DNA of 10,715 nucleotides from Halobacteriaceae archaeon Tc-Br11_E2g27 (GCA_001564135.1 LKNH01000064.1:1-10715); one strand, 5' to 3'; counted from the first letter of the stretch, positions 1 through 6,681 are shown. Program-made: numbers and translations. The notes: generated by a model from the sequence alone, not told the origin.

Positions 1-410
1 GACCAGTCGACAATCACGAACGGGGAGCCAGCGGTAAGGGTGTTTGCTAGCTCGGACAGTGATTCTGGGGTGGTACTCTCATGAAAGGTCATTGTTGAGA
101 ACGCACCGTCAAGCGTCTCCGTTTCGAACGGGAGCGAGCCGGCGTCGCCGGTCACTAACTCGACGTTTTCCGGCACACCTCGGTTCCGATACTGTTGATG
201 CATCTCTTCTTGGAGATCGAACGCATAGACCGTCTCAAAGTACGGTGCCAACTCATCAGTATAAAAGCCGATGCCGCTGCCGATATCGAGAATACGCGCC
301 CCCTGATTTGCCGGGAGTGGTTCAATTAGTTCTTCGCGTGAACAGAAGCGAAACCGGGTTGGGTCCGAAAGCCGGTCCGTTTTCTCCGGGTCAAAGGTGT
401 GAAATCCCAT
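1..410 (-). CDS. Class I SAM-dependent methyltransferase (partial, C-terminus beyond window)
   Basis: This reading frame runs leftwards off the window, so only about 136 N-terminal residues are visible. It begins MGFHTFDPEKTDRL and contains the glycine-rich SAM-binding motif I, ARILDIGSGIGFYTDEL, at about residues 46-62. An acidic residue ends the next strand (VYAFD), and motif II/III-like stretches follow (VELVTGDAGSLPFE, then LDGAFSTMTFHE). This is the order of a Rossmann-fold class I methyltransferase of the Methyltransf_11/25 type. The substrate cannot be told. The start at 410 follows a good Shine-Dalgarno-like AGGAAGG, and a TATA-like TATTATG lies about 27 bases upstream, so either a leadered or a leaderless start is possible. 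It is transcribed divergently from the ASCH gene. The fold is near certain; the specific function is unknown. Confidence 0.85.
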   Translation of the reverse strand, partial: MGFHTFDPEKTDRLSDPTRFRFCSREELIEPLPANQGARILDIGSGIGFYTDELAPYFETVYAFDLQEEMHQQYRNRGVPENVELVTGDAGSLPFETETLDGAFSTMTFHESTTPESLSELANTLTAGSPFVIVDW

Positions 411-433
411 TGCCTTCCTGTACGGGGATGGTT

Positions 434-440
434 CATAATA
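434..440 (-). promoter_or_regulatory. Candidate TATA box for the methyltransferase gene
   Basis: On the minus strand the sequence reads TATTATG, centred about 27 bases before the start codon at 410. That spacing fits a leaderless haloarchaeal transcript. The match to the TTTATA-like consensus is moderate. A purine-rich AGGAAGG just before the ATG could serve instead on a leadered transcript. Confidence 0.4.
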
Positions 441-459
441 GACTGACGGACCAGCATTC

Positions 460-539
460 ATACTGCCGGGCGTAACTTCGTAAACTTACTCGCCACCTCA
501 GGGTGGCGAGATGGTTTAAAGGCTTACGTCCGGTAGTAT
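460..539. repeat. 80-bp near-perfect palindrome (MITE-like element or structured RNA)
   Basis: The outer arms ATACTGCCGGGCGTAA (460-475) and TTACGTCCGGTAGTAT (524-539) are inverted copies with two differences out of 16. Both differences become G-U pairs if the plus strand is transcribed, so the outer stem would then pair over all 16 positions. Inside, TAAAC (481-485) pairs with GTTTA (514-518), and CTCGCCACC (489-497) pairs perfectly with GGTGGCGAG (502-510) around a TCAG loop. It occupies the divergent intergenic region between the methyltransferase and ASCH genes. It carries no open reading frame. Candidate identities are a miniature inverted-repeat element, the hairpin-bearing remnant of an IS200/IS605-type element, or an RNA. 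I see no clear target-site duplication. Confidence 0.7.
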
Positions 540-611
540 CAACCGTTTTGCCCGCCACTCTCACAGCCACTCAACACGACCACTTTTGACGGTTCGAGCC
601 TAGACACCAGT

Positions 612-929
612 ATGGGAGACATCGAAGCGGAAACGCTCTTTCCGAACAGCCGCACAATCTCTGCCGTCGCTGAGGGAGAAATGACCCAGATTCACCGCGG
701 CCAGCAGTATGCCGAGGAGGGCGATACGTTCTCTATTGAGGGAGAATCGTTCGAAGTCGTCGACGTGACCGAGCGAACGCTCGGCGATATGTCGGATGAG
801 GACGCCAGACGCGAAGGCTCACCATCTCTTGAAGCCTACAAAGAGCGGATGGTTTCCGCCCACGGCGGGAACTTCGAGTGGGACGAGACCGCGACAGTCT
901 ACCGTCACCGGGTTGCAAAACAAGAGTAA
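612..929 (+). CDS. ASCH-domain protein
   Basis: This 105-residue acidic protein resembles the short ASCH-domain (PUA-like beta-barrel) proteins that are common in haloarchaea. Supporting stretches are TQIHRGQQYAEEGDTFSIEG (about 25-44), the strand FEVVDVTERTLGDM (47-60), and the acidic helix SDEDARREGSPSLEAYKERM (61-80), which matches the ASCH pattern of 'edA..EG..s.e.y'. ASCH domains are thought to bind RNA, by analogy with PUA domains, and some act as nucleosidases or in RNA metabolism; the substrate here is unknown. The classical GxKxxExR motif is not clearly preserved. No ribosome binding site stands out at the ATG. The gene is followed after 62 bases by the dehydratase-like gene on the same strand. 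Confidence 0.7.
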   Translation: MGDIEAETLFPNSRTISAVAEGEMTQIHRGQQYAEEGDTFSIEGESFEVVDVTERTLGDMSDEDARREGSPSLEAYKERMVSAHGGNFEWDETATVYRHRVAKQE

Positions 930-991
930 GCGCTCGCGGTTTCCACAACAGGACGAACGTTCATTGTGTTGGCGGTCTAATATCTACAGGC

Positions 992-1267
992 ATGACAGAG
1001 CTCCTTTCAGACGACGCTATCGCTGCACAGCTACCGGAGGATTGGGAACGGGACGGCGACGAAATCGTTCGCACATACGAGTTTGATGCCTATCTCGATG
1101 GTATCGGCTTCGCTGCGGGTGCTGGCGGACTCGCTGAACAACACTGGCACCACCCTGAAATCCACATCAGCTGGTGTGAGGTTGAAGTTCGACTGACGAC
1201 ACATGATGCTGGTGGCATCACTGCGAAGGATATGGACCTTGCCGAGGCACTGAACGAGATTTACTAG
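992..1267 (+). CDS. phhB: Pterin-4a-carbinolamine dehydratase family protein
   Basis: The product is 91 residues, within the usual 90-110 for this family. It carries the family signature E-x3-H-H-P-x5-W-x9-H-x8-D: E49, H53, H54, P55, W61, H71 (in TTHDAGGIT) and D80. The three histidines correspond to the catalytic set that dehydrates 4a-hydroxytetrahydrobiopterin after aromatic amino-acid hydroxylation. The frame is open upstream to 878, but the ATG at 992 gives the family-standard length and N-terminus; the extra codons would overlap the ASCH gene. No aromatic amino-acid hydroxylase is in the window. In archaea these proteins may act on another pterin or in molybdopterin-related chemistry, so the physiological substrate is an inference. 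The gene sits between the ASCH and HAD genes on the same strand. Confidence 0.85.
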   Translation: MTELLSDDAIAAQLPEDWERDGDEIVRTYEFDAYLDGIGFAAGAGGLAEQHWHHPEIHISWCEVEVRLTTHDAGGITAKDMDLAEALNEIY

Positions 1268-1342
1268 TCCTGACTTACTCGGATGGCGATGCGATAACTG
1301 ACAGAAGATTCATTACCGGAGCTGAACTAGAATCGACAGCTA

Positions 1343-1981
1343 ATGAGCCGTTCGACCTATGATTTCTGGTTGCTCGACCTCGACGGAACGGTTGTCGACG
1401 TCGAGACATCCTATATTTACGATACTATCGAGACCGTTGGCGACCGAATGGGGATTTCCTTCAGCGGTCACGAATCCGAACTGCTGTGGTATGGCCTCGG
1501 GCAGACCCGTGACCGCATTCTCTCGGATGCCGGCGTCGACCCAGCGGAGTTCTGGACTGTTTTTCACGATGTCGAGGAGCCAGAACGCAGAGCCGCAGCG
1601 ACGCACCTGTATCCGGATGCCGAGGAATTTATCCTCAACACTGAGACTGATATCGGCGTTGTGACCCACTGTCAGGAATATCTGACTGGACCAGTCCTTG
1701 ATGAATTGGATATCACAGACTGGTTTGAGACGGTTGTCTGCTGTACGGACGAGACGGGTTGGAAGCCTGACCCCCGTCCTGTTACGATGGCAATGGAACA
1801 GCTTGGCGTGGCTGACAACGGCAAGACCGGAGCGCTTGTCGGCGATAACGGGCAGGATATCGGGGCCGCCTGGAACGCCGGACTCGATGGCATCCATGTC
1901 CGTCGACACGACCCTGACCAGTTCGGCCAGTGTATCTGTGGTGACAGGCGAGTAGATGCACTGACTGAACTCCATTCCTGA
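1343..1981 (+). CDS. HAD-superfamily hydrolase, phosphoglycolate phosphatase-like
   Basis: The 212-residue protein has all four HAD motifs. Motif I is LLDLDGTVVD with nucleophile D12 and acid/base D14. Motif II is the threonine T108 in IGVVTH. Motif III is the lysine K141 in GWKPDPRP. Motif IV is VGDNGQDIGAAWNAG with D168 and D172 for magnesium. The helical cap lies between motifs I and II (about residues 20-90), as in subclass IA enzymes such as phosphoglycolate phosphatase and related sugar-phosphate phosphatases. It is predicted to be a cytosolic Mg-dependent phosphatase; the substrate cannot be told from the motifs. The downstream gap holds a terminator-like T run before the Hsp20 gene. 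The 211-residue antisense frame over this gene is a shadow. Confidence 0.88.
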   Translation: MSRSTYDFWLLDLDGTVVDVETSYIYDTIETVGDRMGISFSGHESELLWYGLGQTRDRILSDAGVDPAEFWTVFHDVEEPERRAAATHLYPDAEEFILNTETDIGVVTHCQEYLTGPVLDELDITDWFETVVCCTDETGWKPDPRPVTMAMEQLGVADNGKTGALVGDNGQDIGAAWNAGLDGIHVRRHDPDQFGQCICGDRRVDALTELHS

Positions 1982-2007
1982 GCAATATTCTGTTGCCGGT
2001 AATGCGG

Positions 2008-2040
2008 TGAAAACCCTCTGCCGGTATCGGGGGCTTTTTC
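2008..2040 (+). terminator. Candidate transcription terminator after the HAD gene
   Basis: A segment with AAAACCC on the left and GGGGGCTTTTTC on the right can fold with an inner CCG-GTAT-CGG hairpin and ends in a run of five T. Its position 30-60 bases after the HAD stop suits a terminator. The octamer TGCCGGTA occurs twice just here (from 1994 and from 2019). The T run also lies about 28 bases before the Hsp20 ATG, so it could instead, or also, contribute to that gene's promoter. Confidence 0.4.
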
Positions 2041-2064
2041 GCCAATGCGCCCTAACAAAAAGCT

Positions 2065-2427
2065 ATGTCAGTGCTTCGCGATGCCGTCTCTCAGTTGCCA
2101 AATCTTGTGTTCACTGACATTCTCGAAAGTGAACACAGCTATCGCCTTTTAGTTGACCTCCCTGGTGCGGCGGCTGAGACAACAACTGTCGAAATTGCTG
2201 GTTCGAAACTTCACATCGAAGCACGACGGAAGAAATCGGTTCCTCCGTCATTCCAATACGTTACCGAGGACCGCTCGCTGTTTCTTGACGCCGAACTCCC
2301 GCTTCCGTCAGATGTCGGAACTGAGGGTGCTTCCGCAACGATGGATGACGGCGTACTCGAGGTGACACTTCCAAAAAGCGACGAACGAGTCGATACTGAA
2401 ATACCGATTACCAGCCGTGAAGAGTGA
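2065..2427 (+). CDS. Hsp20/alpha-crystallin family small heat shock protein
   Basis: A 120-residue protein built almost wholly of an alpha-crystallin domain. It has the strands of the beta sandwich (SYRLLVDLPGA at about 26-36, TVEIAGSKLHIEARRK at about 41-56) and the family hallmark DGVLEVTLPKS near residue 98, equivalent to the G-V-L-x-V-x-x-P-K signature. The N-terminal arm is very short and the C-terminal tail ends in the acidic EE. Such proteins form oligomers that hold unfolding proteins in soluble form. The stop is 12 bases before the UbiB kinase start, so the two are probably co-transcribed. That suggests a link to membrane or quinone-related protein maintenance, but this is inference. 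The GCTTTTT just upstream sits where a TATA element would be expected. Confidence 0.85.
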   Translation: MSVLRDAVSQLPNLVFTDILESEHSYRLLVDLPGAAAETTTVEIAGSKLHIEARRKKSVPPSFQYVTEDRSLFLDAELPLPSDVGTEGASATMDDGVLEVTLPKSDERVDTEIPITSREE

Positions 2428-2430
2428 GGT
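2424..2430 (+). promoter_or_regulatory. Ribosome binding site deciding the GTG start of the UbiB gene
   Basis: GAGGTGG overlaps the stop codon of the Hsp20 gene and lies 9 bases before the GTG at 2440. This is a good match to the anti-Shine-Dalgarno sequence and supports GTG as the start in a two-gene transcript. Confidence 0.6.
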
Positions 2431-2439
2431 GGCCTTGCA

Positions 2440-4233
2440 GTGAACTATCGTGCCTACTGGCGATTTCTCGTCGTCGTGTGGCAATTTCTCCCGCTGCTCG
2501 TTAGCTATGCGCGTGACAGACGGCGATTCATCCTCTTTGGTCGGTCGAGAAGCGTCTCCGGTGGGATTCGCCGACGGCGAGCGCAGAAACTGCTCGACTC
2601 CCTTCTCGAACTCGGACCGACCTTCATCAAACTCGGGCAAATCCTCTCAACACGGCCTGACATCCTTCCACCCGAGTATATCGAGGAGTTCCAGAAGCTA
2701 CAGGATAGCGTTCCTCCCGCGGAGTGGGAAGATGCAAGGACCGTTATCGAAGCGGAGGTTGGCCCGGTCTCTGAGACGTTTGATGATTTCGACACGGACC
2801 CAATTAGCGGGGCCAGTCTCGGACAGGTCTACAAGGCTGAAGTCGATGGGCAACCGGTAGCGGTAAAGATTCGTCGACCCGGCGTTGAGGACCTTGTCGA
2901 GGCCGACCTACGTGTCGTCCGCTGGTCTGTTCCACTCCTGATTCGGTTCGTCGGCGAAACTCGTTCCTTTTCGCTTGAGACGTTAGCTGATGAGTTTGCC
3001 AAGACCATCCGACAGGAAATGGATTACGAACGCGAAGCACGGATGCTCAAAGAGATACGTGGAAATTTCAGCGAAAATGAATCGATGCGGATTCCGGAGG
3101 TGATTGATTCGCATTCGACAGAACGTGTTCTCACAATGGAGTATGTCGAAGGGACAAAAATCACCAACCTCAACGAACTGGACGAGATGCGTATTGACCG
3201 TTCAGGGCTTGCTGAGCGACTTCAGACAATCTATCTCCAGATGATTATCGAAGATGGGGTCTTTCACGCCGACCCACACCCCGGCAATCTGGCAGTCGCT
3301 GCAGATGGGACGATTATCTTCTATGACTTCGGTATGAGTGGTTACGTTGACCCGTTTATCCAGGACCGCATTATCGAGTTTTACACGGCTGTTGCCAGAC
3401 AGGACATCGACGCCATTCTGGATTCGCTAGTCGAGATGGGAACGCTCTCGCCGAATGCTGACCGGAAACTGATGGGTGAGATTATGGAACTGGCCATCAC
3501 TGACCTCCGTGGTGAGGATATCGAGCAGTACCGTATCCAACAGATTGTCCAGCAGGTCGAGGATACGATTTACGAGTTCCCACTTCGACTGCCGTCGAAT
3601 CTTGCACTTGTGCTGCGCGTCGCAACCGTGGTCGAAGGCGTCTGTGTGACCCTTGACCCGGACTTTGATTTCATCAGCGTTGCGACCGACTATCTCGGAC
3701 GGGAGGGCTATCTCGAAGAGGGGGCCAGACAGTACGTTGCTGAGCGCGGAAAAGATGTCCGTGGCGCTGCTGGCTCAATGGTCCGTGTTCCAGCTAAACT
3801 CGAAGAGACGTTAGATAGCGTCAACCGTGGTCGTGTGGAGGTATCGGCGGAACTGGATGACCCCCAAGACTACTTTGACCGGCTGGCAAAACGTTTTATA
3901 CTTGGTCTTATTTTTTCGGCCGGCATTATTTCCACAACGTTATTGGGCATTTTCTCAACGACCGGCTGGACAGTCGGTTCCGCCGGTCTAACGGTGTTTG
4001 TCGGGCTGTTGCTTTACCGCTCGTTCAGCAAACAGCGAGGGATTCGTGCACAGCCACAGTTTACTCGGCAACGGCTTCGTGAGGAAGAGGGTGGAGCGCT
4101 CGGATTTGGCGACTCGATTGTCGAGGCTGGTCAACCGGATGAAGTCCAGAGCACAGAGGTCGGTGATGAGATTTCACCAGAACGATTTGATATCCCAGTC
4201 GAATCGGGCGCGGCTGACGAAGACGAACCCTGA
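2440..4233 (+). CDS. ABC1/UbiB-family atypical protein kinase, membrane anchored
   Basis: This 597-residue protein has the full set of UbiB/ADCK motifs: the KxGQ motif in FIKLGQ (K64-Q67), the atypical nucleotide loop SGASLGQV (123-130), the ATP-binding lysine in VAVKIRRPG (K143), the EMDYE motif (193-197), the catalytic loop HADPHPGN (276-283) and the DFG motif (296-298). Two hydrophobic helices near the C-terminus (about 486-504 and 510-527) anchor it in the membrane, followed by an acidic tail of about 70 residues. Family members act as ATPases or kinases that support isoprenoid quinone synthesis or lipid handling. In haloarchaea, which use menaquinone, the target is unknown. It starts with GTG behind a good ribosome binding site and is probably co-transcribed with the Hsp20 gene. 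The family assignment is secure; the role is inferred. Confidence 0.92.
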   Translation: MNYRAYWRFLVVVWQFLPLLVSYARDRRRFILFGRSRSVSGGIRRRRAQKLLDSLLELGPTFIKLGQILSTRPDILPPEYIEEFQKLQDSVPPAEWEDARTVIEAEVGPVSETFDDFDTDPISGASLGQVYKAEVDGQPVAVKIRRPGVEDLVEADLRVVRWSVPLLIRFVGETRSFSLETLADEFAKTIRQEMDYEREARMLKEIRGNFSENESMRIPEVIDSHSTERVLTMEYVEGTKITNLNELDEMRIDRSGLAERLQTIYLQMIIEDGVFHADPHPGNLAVAADGTIIFYDFGMSGYVDPFIQDRIIEFYTAVARQDIDAILDSLVEMGTLSPNADRKLMGEIMELAITDLRGEDIEQYRIQQIVQQVEDTIYEFPLRLPSNLALVLRVATVVEGVCVTLDPDFDFISVATDYLGREGYLEEGARQYVAERGKDVRGAAGSMVRVPAKLEETLDSVNRGRVEVSAELDDPQDYFDRLAKRFILGLIFSAGIISTTLLGIFSTTGWTVGSAGLTVFVGLLLYRSFSKQRGIRAQPQFTRQRLREEEGGALGFGDSIVEAGQPDEVQSTEVGDEISPERFDIPVESGAADEDEP

Positions 4234-4267
4234 TTCCACGTCTGTTCGGTGGCTTTGCCCAGTCTAT

Positions 4268-4282
4268 TCCAAACCGTTTATA
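4268..4282 (+). promoter_or_regulatory. Strong archaeal promoter (BRE and TATA box) for aIF5A-agmatinase
   Basis: TTTATA (4277-4282), preceded by the BRE-like CCAAACCG, is centred about 28 bases before the ATG at 4308. This is the canonical arrangement of a leaderless haloarchaeal promoter. It argues against the upstream in-frame ATG at 4290, which would lie before the predicted transcription start. Confidence 0.75.
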
Positions 4283-4307
4283 CTGTCTGGTGGACAACGG
4301 CGGTACA

Positions 4308-4682
4308 ATGCCAAAACAACAGACCGAAGTTCGCGAACTTGACGAGGGAAGCTACGTTCTCATTGACGACTCACCGTGTAAAATTAACTCCTACAGCACC
4401 GCAAAACCAGGAAAACACGGCAGCGCAAAAGCCCGTATCGAGGCCAAAGGCGTCTTCGACGACCAGAAACGTTCGATGTCTCAGCCAGTCGACGCAAAGG
4501 TCTGGGTCCCAATCATCAACCGGAAGCAGGGACAGGTCATCGACGTGCGCGACGGCGAGATTCAGGTAATGGACCTCGAAACATACGATAACTTCGTCAT
4601 GCGCGTTGCAGGCGACGAGGATATCTCAAACGACGACGAGATTGAGTTCCTCGAATTCGAAGGACAGCGCAAAATCGTCTGA
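4308..4682 (+). CDS. eif5a: Translation initiation factor aIF5A (hypusine-containing)
   Basis: The 124-residue protein has the two-domain layout of a/eIF5A: an N-terminal SH3-like domain and a C-terminal OB-fold domain (about 70-124). The hypusine loop STAKPGKHGSAKARIE is intact, with K36 as the lysine expected to be converted to deoxyhypusine or hypusine. VDAKVWVPIINRKQGQV and the C-terminal QRKIV are also typical of the haloarchaeal factor. aIF5A binds the ribosome and relieves stalling, for example at polyproline. Start choice: an in-frame ATG lies six codons upstream, but the TATA spacing and the family N-terminus favour MPKQQTEV at 4308. The stop overlaps the start of the agmatinase gene by one base (TGATG), indicating one transcript with coupled translation. 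Confidence 0.95.
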   Translation: MPKQQTEVRELDEGSYVLIDDSPCKINSYSTAKPGKHGSAKARIEAKGVFDDQKRSMSQPVDAKVWVPIINRKQGQVIDVRDGEIQVMDLETYDNFVMRVAGDEDISNDDEIEFLEFEGQRKIV

Positions 4683-5500
4683 TGTTTCCCGGTGCGGTTG
4701 CGACTCATGAGGAAGCTAGCTATGCACTTATCGGCGCTCCTCTAGATGTTTCTACCTCTTATCAACCGGGAACCCGATTTGGACCGGGCCAGATGCGGGA
4801 AGTTGCTCAGTCGTTCGAGGACTACGACCAACATACCGGCCAGCAGTTCACTTCGCTTTCAGTGTACGACCATGGCGACATCCATCCGAGTGCGGATACC
4901 GAGGAGTATCTGACGTTTCTCGAAGGGACAATTTCGGAGTATGCGAGAGAGGGTGTTGTTCCGATTCTTCTTGGCGGTGAGCATACCGTTACCGTCGGTG
5001 GTCTTCGTGCGCTTAGTCCTGATGTATACGTCTGTCTTGATGCACATCTTGACCTTCGTGAATCGTATGCTGGGAACCCATTGAGCCACGCAACGGTCTC
5101 ACACCACGCACTGAAACACGCGGACGAGGTCTATATTCTCGGTGCCCGCTCGGGGTGCGAAACGGAGTTCCAGCGTGCGGAAACAACTGATTCGGTGACC
5201 GTCATCTCCCCTGAGGACGTTGCCGACTGGGAGCCATCCTTCGCCGATAAATCGGTGTATCTGAGTGTCGACATCGATGCCGCAGACCCCGGTTTCGCGC
5301 CGGGCACTGGCACGCCGGAGCCGTTTGGCCTCACACCGCGGACGATGCACAGGGTCGTTCGGCAAGTTGCACCCGAGTGTGACGGCTTTGATATTGTCGA
5401 AGTCAACGACAGGGACGACGGACAGGCAGCAGTTCTTGGCGCAAAGTTACTTCGGTCGTTCATCTATGCTCACGCTGCTGGGTCAGAATCGGGGCCGTAA
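4682..5500 (+). CDS. speB: Agmatinase-family ureohydrolase
   Basis: This 272-residue protein has all the di-manganese ligands of the arginase/agmatinase superfamily: H101 in LLGGEHT, D120, H122 and D124 in LDAHLDLR, and D197 and D199 in SVDIDAADPGFAPGTGTPEP. E240 in the C-terminal DIVEVNDRDD stretch matches the conserved glutamate. Agmatinases split urea from agmatine to give putrescine. The one-base overlap with the aIF5A stop ties it to hypusine formation. From memory, in Haloferax volcanii the agmatinase-like gene beside the aIF5A gene has been linked to a deoxyhypusination route that uses agmatine; its substrate may therefore be an agmatine-derived intermediate rather than free agmatine. 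That substrate assignment is inference. A T run lies 15 bases after the stop. Confidence 0.9.
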   Translation: MFPGAVATHEEASYALIGAPLDVSTSYQPGTRFGPGQMREVAQSFEDYDQHTGQQFTSLSVYDHGDIHPSADTEEYLTFLEGTISEYAREGVVPILLGGEHTVTVGGLRALSPDVYVCLDAHLDLRESYAGNPLSHATVSHHALKHADEVYILGARSGCETEFQRAETTDSVTVISPEDVADWEPSFADKSVYLSVDIDAADPGFAPGTGTPEPFGLTPRTMHRVVRQVAPECDGFDIVEVNDRDDGQAAVLGAKLLRSFIYAHAAGSESGP

Positions 5501-5510
5501 ACAGGTGTGA

Positions 5511-5520
5511 ACGGTTTTTC
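5511..5520 (+). terminator. Candidate T-run terminator after the agmatinase gene
   Basis: ACGGTTTTTC, with five consecutive T, begins about 10 bases after the agmatinase stop. Haloarchaeal termination often occurs at short T runs without a hairpin. There is no strong stem here, so the call rests on position and composition only. Confidence 0.35.
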
Positions 5521-5543
5521 AGCGGTCTGAATCTGGGCGCTGG

Positions 5544-5553
5544 CTTTTTTATG
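5544..5553 (+). promoter_or_regulatory. TATA box of the acidic zinc-finger gene, decides its start
   Basis: CTTTTTTATG lies with its A/T core about 25 bases before the ATG at 5575. It contains the first in-frame ATG (5551), so that codon would sit inside the promoter. The spacing favours a leaderless mRNA beginning at or near 5575. Confidence 0.55.
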
Positions 5554-5574
5554 CGACGGCTCACTGTATGTGAC

Positions 5575-6681
5575 ATGGACCACCTGTCGTCGTGTTACTT
5601 CTGTGGGACGGCTATTGATGAGCCGCTCACGCGTTACACTGTCGGGGAATCAGACACTGGCTCAACTGTTACACTTTGCCCAGGCTGTAAACACAAACTC
5701 GAAACCGTTCTGGAAGCGGCTGGCGCCTCCTCATTGTCACAGGCCAGTGCAGAAACCGATGCGGTTGGAACAGCGCCCACTACCGACTCTGTGTCGTCTT
5801 CAAACGAGTCAGATGCTTCTTCGATAGCTGAGGTTGCAAACCCCCCTGACCAGCCCGATACTGACGAGGAGGCGACTGTTGAAACCGAGAGCGAATCTGA
5901 AGAGGCCGAAACTGAGGACAGTCCCGCTGGACCGGAGTCCGGGGATGTACCGACGGAACAAGCAGATGCCACTCTGTCAGAAACTGACACAGCCACAGAT
6001 GCTGACCCGGCCGATTCGGCTGTCGATGCGCTTGTCGACCCTGCGGTCGTCGAAGCTGACGAGCTGAGCGAACAGGCACAGGAGCTTGAAGAATCACTGG
6101 ACACGGACGCTGCTGAACCCTCGGAGGAGTCATCACTCGAAGACAATACTGAGTCGCCCACCCCTGATTCGTCGTCGGACGACGGTCGTACCATCGATGA
6201 CTTACTGGAAGAAAATATGGAGGCAGAGATGCCTGAGGAGTTTGCCGTCGAGGAATCACCCAGTGGCAACGGGGAGGATACACCAGCATCCGCCGATTCG
6301 GGCCCAGCTACCGACTCCCAAATCGACGACCAACCAGCGGATGAGACCACTACTTCCGATTCAGAGTCGCCTGGTGGGGAGAGTGCCACTCAGGAATCGG
6401 CGTCGCCTGCTGAGGAGAGCTCGTCCGAACCTGCAGCGAAGCAGGACCAGCCAGCGGAGTCGACGGATGACCAGCCACGCACCACCATCTCTGCACTGGA
6501 GTACAACAAGGTGATGCGACTCCTGCAAAACCGCGATTTCCCTGTCGAACGCTCGGAGATTGAAACGGTCGCAGCAAGTGCATACAACCTCTCAGAGCAA
6601 GAATGTGCGGAGGTTATCGACCTTGCAGTCGACCGTGACCTGGTTGAAGAATCCGATGGGCTGTTGAAACGGCCGTCCTAG
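5575..6681 (+). CDS. Acidic zinc-finger protein with long disordered linker, function unknown
   Basis: I do not recognise a characterised family. The 368-residue product starts MDHLSSCYFCGTAIDEP. It has a four-cysteine zinc site of the form CxxC-x24-CxxC (C7, C10, C35, C38). Residues about 50-300 are a low-complexity stretch dominated by Glu, Asp, Ser, Thr, Pro and Ala, which is very likely disordered. The last 65 residues (from about TTISALEYNKVMRLL to LLKRPS) look like a compact helical, possibly winged-helix-like, domain: a helix, an RSEIETVAASAYNLSEQE segment and VIDLAVDRDLVEES. A zinc finger plus a small C-terminal domain tethered by an acidic linker suggests a nucleic-acid- or protein-binding adaptor, but this is inference. 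The start at 5575 is preferred to 5551 because of the overlapping TATA box. No signal peptide or membrane segment is present. Confidence 0.75.
   Translation: MDHLSSCYFCGTAIDEPLTRYTVGESDTGSTVTLCPGCKHKLETVLEAAGASSLSQASAETDAVGTAPTTDSVSSSNESDASSIAEVANPPDQPDTDEEATVETESESEEAETEDSPAGPESGDVPTEQADATLSETDTATDADPADSAVDALVDPAVVEADELSEQAQELEESLDTDAAEPSEESSLEDNTESPTPDSSSDDGRTIDDLLEENMEAEMPEEFAVEESPSGNGEDTPASADSGPATDSQIDDQPADETTTSDSESPGGESATQESASPAEESSSEPAAKQDQPAESTDDQPRTTISALEYNKVMRLLQNRDFPVERSEIETVAASAYNLSEQECAEVIDLAVDRDLVEESDGLLKRPS

Noticed and set aside
44..475. 143-residue plus-strand frame at the left end
   Set aside because: It is antisense to the methyltransferase, whose minus-strand product has a clear SAM-binding motif; the plus-strand product is arginine/serine-rich, unlike a haloarchaeal protein, and runs into the palindrome.
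460..600. tRNA or known structured RNA in the first intergenic region
   Set aside because: The fold is a single long hairpin, not a cloverleaf, and there is no T-loop or anticodon arm pattern.
1340..1975. 211-residue minus-strand frame over the HAD gene
   Set aside because: The plus strand encodes all four HAD motifs; the antisense product has no recognisable family features.
5634..6389. 251-residue serine-rich minus-strand frame over the acidic zinc-finger gene
   Set aside because: Its Ser/Ala/Val composition is the mirror of Glu/Asp/Ser codons in the acidic linker, so it is an antisense artefact.
5700..6470. Possible tandem repeat array in the acidic linker
   Set aside because: The sequence is compositionally biased but I see no regular unit length or repeated block, so it is low complexity rather than a repeat array or CRISPR.
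5780..6514. Several basic, proline/arginine-rich frames in the acidic linker region
   Set aside because: They are out-of-frame translations of the low-complexity linker, and their basic composition is opposite to the rest of this halophile's proteins.
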